DNA of 64,000 bases from Streptomyces sp. Go-475 (lineage in GTDB: Bacteria > Actinomycetota > Actinomycetes > Streptomycetales > Streptomycetaceae), in the NCBI RefSeq assembly GCF_003330845.1, contig NZ_CP026121.1, forward strand, positions 3,701,501 through 3,765,500, read 5' to 3'. A program made the position numbers and the translations under genes. The notes under the pieces were generated by a model. The model worked only from the letters and a program-made list of their open reading frames with translations, did not search any database and was not told where the DNA came from. Below, in pieces: positions 57,757-64,000 of this stretch. Each line of letters opens with the position of its first letter. The first letter of the stretch is position 1.

Positions 57757-59142
57757 TCACGCCGCCGCCTGCAGGTCCAGCCGCGCCCCGAACTCCCTTA
57801 CCACGGCCTCGTCCCGGTACGGCTCCAGCCGCTGCTGGAAGTCCTCCAGATACTCGGCGCCCCGGTTGGACCGCAGCCCCTCCAGCAGCTCCACGGCCTT
57901 CATGCCCGTGCTGCACGCCTCCTCGATCTCGCGCTGCTGCACCTGCGCCGTGGCGAGCAGCACATAGCCGATGGCCCGGCGGCGCGCCCGCGTCTCGGGA
58001 TGCCCGGCCAGCGACTCCTGCGCGCACCGCGCCGCCGCCTCGGCCTGCCCCAGGTCGCGGTGGCAGTGGGCCAACTCGTCGGCGAGATACGCCTCGTCGA
58101 AGTGCGCGATCCACACCGGGTCGTCCCCGGCGGACGGGTCGGCCGCCTCCAGGGCGCTCACCGCGCGCCCGGCCGCCGACTGGGCGGCGCGCGCGTCGCC
58201 CATCAGGGCGTGCCCGCGCGCCTCCGCCGCGTGGAACATCGACTCCGCACGCGGCGTCACGCGCCCCCGCGCCCCCTCCTGCGCCGCGCGCGCCAACTGC
58301 GCGATCTCCCGCGGGTTCCCGAGCTGCGCGGCGAGATGGCTCATGGAGGCGGCCAGGACGTACCCGCCGTAGCCCCGGTCCCCGGCCGCCTGGGCGAGCC
58401 GGAGGGCCTGGATGTAGTAGCGCTGGGCCAGGCCCGGCTGCCCCGTGTCGACGGCCATGTACCCGGCCAGCTCCGTCAGCCGGGCCACCGCGGCGAACAG
58501 GTCGCGGCCGACGGCCTCCCGGTAGGAGCCAGCCAGCAGCCCGGAGACGACACTGTTGAGGTAGTGCACGACGACCGGCCGCACATGCCCGCTGCCGTAC
58601 TGGTGGTCGAGGTCCACCAGCGCCTGCGTCATGGCCCGTACCGCCTGCACGTCGGACTGCCCCACGCGCGGCCCGGCCGAGCGCGAGACCTGCGCGTCGG
58701 GCGCGGAGATCAGCCAGTCCCGGCTGGGCTCGACCAGCGCCGACGCGGCGACGGAGGAACCGGACAGGAAGTCCCGCCGCCCCACGTCGCTGCGCCACAG
58801 CTCGCAGACCTGCTCGATGGCCCCCAGGACCGTCGGCGAGAACTGCAGGCCCACGCCCGAGGCGAGGTTCTTGCCGTTGGCCATGCCGATCTCGTCGATC
58901 GTGACCGTACGGCCGAGTTTGCGGCCCAGCGCCTCGGCGATGATCGCCGGGGCCCGGCCCCGCGGCTGCTGCCCGCGCAGCCAGCGCGCCACGGACGTCT
59001 TGTCGTAGCGCAGGTCGAGGCCGTGCTCGGCACCGCACATGTTGACCCGGCGGGCGAGGCCGGCGTTGGAGCATCCGGCTTCCTGGATGAGCGCCTGCAG
59101 CCGTTCGTTCGGCTGCCGAGCGACGAGCGGCCTTGCGGCCAT
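57757..59142 (-). CDS. HTH-TPR transcriptional regulator, NsdA-like
   Basis: A 461-residue protein. An N-terminal HTH (LQALIQEAGCSNAGLARRVNMCG, KTSVARWLRGQQPRG) is followed by a Tat-like RRDFLSGSSVAASAL near residue 118 and a long TPR-like array to the C-terminus (LAQRYYIQALRLAQAAGDRGY, CHRDLGQAEAAARCAQESL). This is the architecture of NsdA-type negative regulators of antibiotic synthesis and sporulation in Streptomyces; the match is at family level. ATG 59142 follows AGGGGGT. Confidence 0.82.
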   Translation of the reverse strand: MAARPLVARQPNERLQALIQEAGCSNAGLARRVNMCGAEHGLDLRYDKTSVARWLRGQQPRGRAPAIIAEALGRKLGRTVTIDEIGMANGKNLASGVGLQFSPTVLGAIEQVCELWRSDVGRRDFLSGSSVAASALVEPSRDWLISAPDAQVSRSAGPRVGQSDVQAVRAMTQALVDLDHQYGSGHVRPVVVHYLNSVVSGLLAGSYREAVGRDLFAAVARLTELAGYMAVDTGQPGLAQRYYIQALRLAQAAGDRGYGGYVLAASMSHLAAQLGNPREIAQLARAAQEGARGRVTPRAESMFHAAEARGHALMGDARAAQSAAGRAVSALEAADPSAGDDPVWIAHFDEAYLADELAHCHRDLGQAEAAARCAQESLAGHPETRARRRAIGYVLLATAQVQQREIEEACSTGMKAVELLEGLRSNRGAEYLEDFQQRLEPYRDEAVVREFGARLDLQAAA

Positions 59143-59433
59143 GGCGTACCCCCTGTGGCTGCGGTGCCTGCCCACGCACCGAGTTGACGTGTCTTCCGCG
59201 GCCGAACCCCTCACGTCCCAGCGAAAAGATCCGGCCGTGAAGATCAATGCCCCGCCGACCAGGCGAAAATGCGAGGCATGTGAGGATTGCCGGGGTAACG
59301 GCTGCTGCCGGCCCCACTCGTGGCTACCCACCCCCGGCCACGGATCCTCCTGCGCGCCCCCGCACATGCACCCATGCGCCCCGGCCACGGGCGGGATGCT
59401 CCTCCCCGCGCACGCGGGCGGGCGTAACCCCTG

Positions 59434-60111
59434 GTGACGACCAGAGTTGTGTTCATCGTGGAAGAGACGATCGCCGGCACCGAAGCCGCTCAGATCCCGA
59501 AGCAGCGCGGGGAATCGCTGCTGGAGACCGCTGTCCGCTACGCCGAGGAGCGCCACTGGGACGTGTTCCCGGGCACCTGGCTGGAAGCCGTCGACGGAAG
59601 TCAGCGCTGCTCCTGCGGTGACGCCGCGTGTCCGGCACCCGGGTCGCACCCGGCGCGCCCGGACTGGGCGACGCAGGCGACGGGCAGCGCGACCGTCGCG
59701 CGCCGGATGTGGCAGAAGCAGCCGACCGCGTCGATCCTGCTGCCGACGGGGCGGACGTTCGACGCGATCTCCGTGCCGGAGACCGCCGGGTTCCTCGCCC
59801 TGGCGCGGATGGAGCGCATGGAGCTGACGCTGGGGCCGGTGACGCTCACGCCGGACCGGCGGATGGAGTTCTTCGTCCTGCCGGGGGCCGCCGTGAAGGT
59901 GCCCGATCTGGTGCGGAAGCTCGGGTGGTCGCTGTCCTCGCTGGATCTGACCGTGCTGGGTGAGGGGGCGTATGTGGCGGCGCCGCCCACGCGGTTCGGG
60001 TCCCGGGGGGCCGTGCAGTGGGCCTGCCGGCCTACGCCTGCGAATCGGTGGCTGCCGGACGCGGAGGAGTTGATCTCGCCGTTGGCGTACGCGTGCGGCA
60101 GGGATCGGTAG
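59434..60111 (+). CDS. Bifunctional DNA primase/polymerase N-terminal-domain protein
   Basis: A 225-residue protein resembling the prim-pol (AEP) N-terminal domain: ESLLETAVRYAEERHWDVFPGTW, then CSCGDAACPAPGSHPARPDW (zinc-binding-like), QPTASILLPTGRTFDAISVPE and GEGAYVAAPPTRFG. The catalytic D-h-D of true primases is not clear, and no helicase domain follows, so it is probably not a replicative primase. GTG 59434 or 59458 could be the start. Conserved in Streptomyces beside the following ABC genes. Confidence 0.78.
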   Translation: MTTRVVFIVEETIAGTEAAQIPKQRGESLLETAVRYAEERHWDVFPGTWLEAVDGSQRCSCGDAACPAPGSHPARPDWATQATGSATVARRMWQKQPTASILLPTGRTFDAISVPETAGFLALARMERMELTLGPVTLTPDRRMEFFVLPGAAVKVPDLVRKLGWSLSSLDLTVLGEGAYVAAPPTRFGSRGAVQWACRPTPANRWLPDAEELISPLAYACGRDR

Positions 60112-60163
60112 CCGCGCCTTCTGTCCTGCCTGGTTCCTCTTCGACGGCGGCTGCGGGTTGTTC

Positions 60164-60192
60164 GTGGCTTGTCGCGCAGTTCCCCGCGCCCC
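60164..60192 (-). repeat. 29-bp dispersed Streptomyces intergenic repeat, copy B
   Basis: Exact reverse complement of 39663-39691, in the gap before the ABC ATPase gene. Confidence 0.8.
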
Positions 60193-60240
60193 TTGGGTAC
60201 CGCCGAAACCGTAGGGTGCACGATGACGGAGGGAGGCGCG

Positions 60241-61014
60241 GTGGGATCCAGCGCTGTGCGTGTGCAGGGGCTCTGGAAGCGGTTCGGGCAGCAGGTGGCT
60301 GTCGCCGGGATCGATCTGGAGCTGCCCGCGGGCAAGTTCATCGGGCTGGTCGGGCCGAACGGGGCCGGGAAGACCACCACGCTGTCGATGGTGACCGGGC
60401 TGCTCCGGCCCGACCAGGGAACCGTCGAGGTGGTCGGGCACGACGTGTGGCGGGACCCCGTCGAGGTGAAGGCGCGGATCGGGGTGCTGCCGGAGGGGCT
60501 GCGGCTCTTCGAGCGGCTGTCTGGGCGGGAACTGCTGGCGTACACCGGGCGGTTGCGCGGGCTGCCCGGTGCCGAGGTCGACAAGCGGGCCACGCAGCTC
60601 CTCGACGTCCTCGACCTGGCCGGGGACCAGCACAAGCTCGTCGTCGACTACTCGACCGGCATGCGCAAGAAGATCGGGCTCGCCTCCGCCCTCCTCCACA
60701 ACCCCGAAGTGCTCTTCCTGGACGAGCCGTTCGAGGGCGTCGACCCCGTCTCAGCGCAGACCATCCGGGGCGTCCTGGAGCGATACACGGCCTCCGGCGC
60801 CACGGTGGTGTTCTCTTCCCACGTCATGGAGCTCGTCGAGTCGCTGTGCGACTGGGTCGCGGTGATGGCCGCCGGGCGGATCCGGGCCACCGGCCCCCTC
60901 GCCGAGGTGCGCGGTGAGGCGCCGTCGCTGCAGCGGGCGTTCCTCGAACTCGTCGGCGCGCAGAGCCGGGACGCCGGGTCCGACCTCGACTGGCTGGGCG
61001 GCGGATCCCGGTGA
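60241..61014 (+). CDS. ABC transporter ATP-binding protein
   Basis: About 257 residues. Walker A GPNGAGKTT at 38-46, the YSTGMRKKIG signature in place of LSGGQ, Walker B VLFLDEPFEGVDP, and the H-loop in SSHVMELVESL. GTG 60241 is chosen because GGAGGGAGG precedes it; ATG 60223 in frame lacks such a site. It overlaps the permease gene by four bases. Drives an exporter with unknown cargo. Confidence 0.92.
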   Translation: MGSSAVRVQGLWKRFGQQVAVAGIDLELPAGKFIGLVGPNGAGKTTTLSMVTGLLRPDQGTVEVVGHDVWRDPVEVKARIGVLPEGLRLFERLSGRELLAYTGRLRGLPGAEVDKRATQLLDVLDLAGDQHKLVVDYSTGMRKKIGLASALLHNPEVLFLDEPFEGVDPVSAQTIRGVLERYTASGATVVFSSHVMELVESLCDWVAVMAAGRIRATGPLAEVRGEAPSLQRAFLELVGAQSRDAGSDLDWLGGGSR

Positions 61015-62600
61015 GCGCCCCGGCGATCACCCCCGTCTTCGTCCGGCTGAAGCTGTCGCTGCTGCGCAACGGGCTGCGGCGGTCCGGCGCGCAGCGCGTC
61101 GCGTACATCGCCTCCGCCGTCACCGCGCTGCTCTTCGCCGCCCTCCAGCTGGCCGGCCTGATCGCGCTGCGCGGGCAGGCGCACATCGACGCCCTGGTCG
61201 TCCTGCTGACGGCGGTGCTGGGGCTGGGGTGGGCGGTGATGCCGCTGTTCTTCCCCAGCGGGGACGAGACCCTCGACCCGACGCGGCTGGTGATGCTGCC
61301 GCTGCGGCCCCGGCCGCTGGTACGGGCGCTGCTGGCGGCCTCGCTGATCGGGATCGGGCCGCTGTTCACGCTGTGCCTGCTGGCCGGTTCCGCGATCGCC
61401 GTCGCACGCGGCGCCGCCGCGTGCGCCGTCGGGGTGGTGGCCGTCGTCCTGGCGCTGCTGGTGTGCGTGGCGTTCGCGCGGGCCGTCGCCGCCGCCAACG
61501 TCCGGCTGCTGAGCAGCCGCAAGGGGCGGGACCTGGCGGTGCTGAGCGGGCTGGTCATCGCGCTCGGGGCGCAGGTCGTCAACTTCGGCGCGCAACGGCT
61601 CGGTTCGTCCGGACTCGGGGAGCTGGACCCGGTGGCGGACGTGGTCGGATGGCTGCCGCCCGCGTCCGCGATCGGGGCGGTGCACTCGGTGAGCGAGGGC
61701 TCGTACGGGACCGCCGCCGCGCAACTCGCCCTGAGCGGGGCCGCGCTGCTGGCGCTGATCGCCGTGTGGTCCCGGCATCTGACCCGGCTGATGACCTCGC
61801 CCGACGGCTCCACCCTGCCGGCCGCCGGCGCGGCCCGCGAGCGCACGTCCACCGGGCTCGGACGGCTGCTGCCCCCGGGCCGCACCGGCACGGTCATGGA
61901 GCGCAGCCTGCGGTACGTGTGGCGCGACCCCAAGACCAAGGCCGCGTGGGTGACCTCGCTCGCCATCGGGCTGATCGTGCCGGTGTTCAACGCCTGGCAG
62001 GGCACCGGGTCGGTGTACTTCGCGTGCTTCGCCGCCGGGATGCTCGGCATCCAGATGTACAACCAGTTCGGGCAGGACACCTCGGCGTTCTGGATCGTCG
62101 CGTTGACGATCTCCTCGACGCGGGACGCCTACGTCGAGCTGCGCGCCCGGGCGTACGCCCTGCTCCTGATCACCCTGCCGTACGCGACGCTGGTGACGGT
62201 CGTGACGACGGCGATGCTCGGCGACTGGCGGCGGTTGCCCGAGGCGCTGGGGCTGTCCTTCGCGCTGCTCGGCGCGATGCTCGCGACCGGGGCGTGGACG
62301 TCCGCCCGCTTCCCCTACTCCATCCCCCAGGAGGGCTACAAGAACGTCGCCCCCGGGCAGACCGGCCTCGCCTGGATCTCCATCTTCGGCGGCATGATCG
62401 CGTCCGCCGTGCTGTGCGCGCCCGTCATCGCGCTCACGATCTGGCTGAACGTGAGCGCGCGCGGCGACGACTGGACGTGGCTGCTGCTGCCGGTGGGCGC
62501 GGCGTACGGGGCGGGGCTCACGGCGGCGGGACTGCGTCTGGCCGCGCCGCGGACGGCCCGGCGGCTGCCGGAGATCCTGGCGGCGGTCAGCAAGGGGTGA
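61011..62600 (+). CDS. ABC transporter permease
   Basis: A 529-residue membrane protein with roughly 10-12 hydrophobic segments, for example GLGWAVMPLFFPSGDETL, LVGVVAVVLALLVCVAFA-like and LLSFALLGAMLATGAW-like stretches; PTRLVMLPLRPRPLVRALLAASL resembles the large permeases of actinobacterial drug/lipid exporters. GTG overlaps the ATPase stop (GTGA), so they form one operon. Substrate unknown. Confidence 0.9.
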   Translation: MSAPAITPVFVRLKLSLLRNGLRRSGAQRVAYIASAVTALLFAALQLAGLIALRGQAHIDALVVLLTAVLGLGWAVMPLFFPSGDETLDPTRLVMLPLRPRPLVRALLAASLIGIGPLFTLCLLAGSAIAVARGAAACAVGVVAVVLALLVCVAFARAVAAANVRLLSSRKGRDLAVLSGLVIALGAQVVNFGAQRLGSSGLGELDPVADVVGWLPPASAIGAVHSVSEGSYGTAAAQLALSGAALLALIAVWSRHLTRLMTSPDGSTLPAAGAARERTSTGLGRLLPPGRTGTVMERSLRYVWRDPKTKAAWVTSLAIGLIVPVFNAWQGTGSVYFACFAAGMLGIQMYNQFGQDTSAFWIVALTISSTRDAYVELRARAYALLLITLPYATLVTVVTTAMLGDWRRLPEALGLSFALLGAMLATGAWTSARFPYSIPQEGYKNVAPGQTGLAWISIFGGMIASAVLCAPVIALTIWLNVSARGDDWTWLLLPVGAAYGAGLTAAGLRLAAPRTARRLPEILAAVSKG

Positions 62601-62615
62601 GCCGGGCGGGGCTCA
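62598..62615. terminator. Shared hairpin spanning two convergent stop codons
   Basis: TGAGCC-GGGCGG-GGCTCA: a 6-bp stem whose outer bases are the TGA of the permease gene and the TCA (TGA) of the hydrolase gene. Confidence 0.5.
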
Positions 62616-63569
62616 GTCGTGGTCGAGCGCGTCCAGGAAGGGCTCGATGGCCGCGCGCCAGGCCTCCGGCTGGTCGTAGTGGACCAGGTGGCCGGCGTCG
62701 GCGACCTCCGCGTACTGGCCGCGGGGCAGGACGCGGACCATCTCCTGGGCCTCGGCGCGCCCCAGCTCGCCGTCCAGGCCGCGCACGACCAGGGCGGGGC
62801 ACTGGACCTGGGCCAGCTCCTCCCAGTGCGCGTCGTACACCCACGTCTCGCGGGAGCGGAGCATCTGCTCCGGTTCGAAGACGGGGCGCCAGCCGTCCGG
62901 GGACTCGGCCATCACCTCGGCGTAGAACTCGCCGCGGGCCGGATTCGGCCGCTCCACCCAGGGGTCGTCCTCACCGAACCACTTGCGGACGTCGGCGAGC
63001 GTGGCGAAGGGCAGCGGCCAGGACTTGAACCACTGGTCCCACTCGCGCTGCGACGCGGCGCCGAGCGCGGAGGCCCGCATGTCGCAGATGACCAGGCCGC
63101 GGACCAGGTCGGGACGCTTGGCGGCGAGTTGCCAGGCGGTCAGCGCGCCCATGGCGTGGCCGATGAGGACGACCGGGGCGAGGCCGAGCTGTTCGAGAGC
63201 GGCCTCGGCGTCGTCGACGTAGGCGTCACGCGTGAAGGCCCCCTGCGGGGGCTTGTCGCTGCGGCCGTGGCCGCGTTGGTCGAGGGCGACCGCGCGGTAC
63301 CGGCCGGAGAGCCAGCGGGCGGTGGGGGCCCAGTGGGAGGCGCGGCCCATGAGGCCGTGCAGTAACAGCACGCCCGGGGAGCCGTCGGGGGCGGTCCCCG
63401 CGCCGGCCTGCCCTGCCTGTCCCGCCTGCCCGTCCTGCGTCGGGTGGGCTGCCGCCGGATCGAGGCCGGCCGGATCGGTGCCGGCCGGATCCGTCTTGGG
63501 CGGGTCGCCGAACTCCCAGGCCGCGAGGCGTACGCCGCCCGTCCCGGTCACGTCGATGCGTCGCGCCAT
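62613..63569 (-). CDS. Alpha/beta-hydrolase-fold protein with Ala at the nucleophile position; TTA codon
   Basis: A 318-residue protein. VLLLHGLMGRASHWAPTARWL gives the oxyanion region, ALDQRGHGRSDKP the second block, VRGLDGELGRAE the acid region and VADAGHLVHYDQPE the histidine. The nucleophile elbow reads VLIGHAMGALTAW: the expected Gly-x-Ser-x-Gly is Gly-His-Ala139-Met-Gly, coded GCC. Codon 69 is TTA (63363-63365). ATG 63569 follows GGGGGG. It may be a non-hydrolytic member (for example lyase-like) or inactive. Confidence 0.87.
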   Translation of the reverse strand: MARRIDVTGTGGVRLAAWEFGDPPKTDPAGTDPAGLDPAAAHPTQDGQAGQAGQAGAGTAPDGSPGVLLLHGLMGRASHWAPTARWLSGRYRAVALDQRGHGRSDKPPQGAFTRDAYVDDAEAALEQLGLAPVVLIGHAMGALTAWQLAAKRPDLVRGLVICDMRASALGAASQREWDQWFKSWPLPFATLADVRKWFGEDDPWVERPNPARGEFYAEVMAESPDGWRPVFEPEQMLRSRETWVYDAHWEELAQVQCPALVVRGLDGELGRAEAQEMVRVLPRGQYAEVADAGHLVHYDQPEAWRAAIEPFLDALDHD

Positions 63570-63885
63570 GTCCTGGCACCCCCCAAGCTTCGCGCGGACC
63601 GCGGCTCCCTCGAGCCGGTCGGTCCTGTGAACCGTGTTCTGCCTGCTGTGCCTGTCGTGCTGTGTCCGCCGGTGAACCGCGCCTCGCGTCATCCGCAGAC
63701 TATCGAATGCACTTTCGAAGATGCCGTTCTCGCGGGCAACACCCCACCTTCGAGTGACCGCCCGCGGGGATTGAGCGCCGCCGCCGAGGGGAGATCTTCA
63801 GCGGGAGGCGGACCGCTCGGGGAAAAACGGTCCGAGGGGGATGACCCTGAGAGCTCGGGGCTCCGGGTCAGCACAGGGGAGGACA
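63570..63885. other. 316-base gap upstream of the hydrolase
   Basis: Contains a CCTGCTGTGCCTGTCGTGCT-type repeated patch near 63640 and an A/T-richer patch at about 63700-63720 (ATCGAATGCACTTTCGAAGA), a possible promoter for the hydrolase. A 91-codon frame here has poor codon use and is not accepted. Confidence 0.4.
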
Positions 63886-63913
63886 GGCCCCGGCGCCACA
63901 CGGCGCCGGGGCC
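63886..63913. terminator. Strong hairpin terminator near the window end
   Basis: GGCCCCGGCGCC-ACAC-GGCGCCGGGGCC, a perfect 12-bp stem with a 4-base loop. It probably ends a transcript entering from beyond base 64000. Confidence 0.75.
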
Positions 63914-64000
63914 CTCCACATCTCCGCGGCACATCCTCCCGCCCCCTCCCCGGCCGGGCGACATCGCTGTCGAGCCGCGGCCCAGAGCCCCTCAGGTCAT

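Noticed and set aside
59143..60699. Minus-strand extension of the HTH-TPR regulator frame to 980 codons
   Set aside because: ATG 59142 with a ribosome site begins the recognisable HTH; the upstream extension is the antisense of the prim-pol and ABC genes.
63689..63964. 91-codon minus-strand frame at the window end
   Set aside because: It includes a strong terminator hairpin and shows no codon bias or domain.
1..64000. CRISPR arrays, tRNA or rRNA genes, biosynthetic PKS/NRPS genes, prophage genes
   Set aside because: Looked for across the window; no regularly spaced repeats, no cloverleaf or rRNA signatures, and no such protein domains were seen.

Overview
This is a very high-GC actinobacterial chromosome segment from a Streptomyces. 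The decisive markers are a complete afsR-afsS pair, afsK with kbpA beside it, in-frame TTA (bldA-type) leucine codons, many GTG starts and GTGA/ATGA gene overlaps, and a Streptomyces-type dispersed intergenic repeat. From memory the non-catabolic backbone (afsR, afsS, afsK, kbpA, tetR, then EF-hand protein, ECF sigma factor, purU) runs in the same order as the SCO4426-to-SCO4403 part of S. coelicolor; this needs an alignment.

Layout. 1-3.5 kb: LLM oxidoreductases, an SDR and an amidohydrolase. 3.7-7.1 kb: afsR and afsS. 7.2-7.9 kb: a decayed PIN toxin and an antitoxin remnant. 8-13.9 kb: lactonase-like protein, FadD3-like acyl-CoA synthetase, thiolase/DUF35/enoyl-CoA hydratase operon, epoxide hydrolase. 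14-18.1 kb: afsK (frameshifted in this sequence), kbpA and a TetR regulator. 18.2-31.9 kb: acyl-CoA dehydrogenase, second thiolase, DUF35/DoxX, ADP-forming acyl-CoA synthetase plus enoyl-CoA hydratase, flavin reductase, interspersed with a ferredoxin-MBL fusion, PNPOx proteins, GNATs and a flavin monooxygenase. 32-37.4 kb: methyltransferase, secreted peptidase-like hydrolase, MFS permease, GlxA-type regulator. 37.4-41.7 kb: alcohol dehydrogenase, acyl-CoA dehydrogenase, SDR, cyclase-like hydrolase. 42.1-43.4 kb: an IS630-family element nested at the edge of a 164-bp MITE. 44.3-49.2 kb: acyl-CoA dehydrogenase pair, second amidohydrolase, second acyl-CoA synthetase. 49.2-63.6 kb: ordinary Streptomyces core (EF-hand protein, STAS protein, ECF sigma with zinc-finger partner, purU, a lipoprotein, a repeat-rich membrane protein, an HTH-TPR regulator, a prim-pol domain protein, an ABC exporter, an alpha/beta-hydrolase).

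The main discovery is a shared operator. A 19-bp inverted repeat with consensus ATCTGACGGNNCGTCAGAT occurs 14 times between 504 and 47637, always in front of the catabolic genes and, apart from afsR diverging from one of them, not in front of the regulatory, transport or core genes. A fifteenth degenerate copy covers the start codon of the TetR gene at 17471, which makes that protein the obvious candidate repressor. Together the controlled genes encode acyl-CoA ligation (three enzymes), desaturation (four acyl-CoA dehydrogenase subunits), hydration, SDR oxidation, thiolase or retro-aldol cleavage with DUF35 partners, F420/flavin oxygenation and hydrolytic ring opening. This looks like a regulon for degrading a bulky, probably cyclic, carboxylic acid (terpenoid- or steroid-like). 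The substrate cannot be read from the sequence. The regulon is interleaved with the AfsK-AfsR signalling genes that control antibiotic production and morphology.
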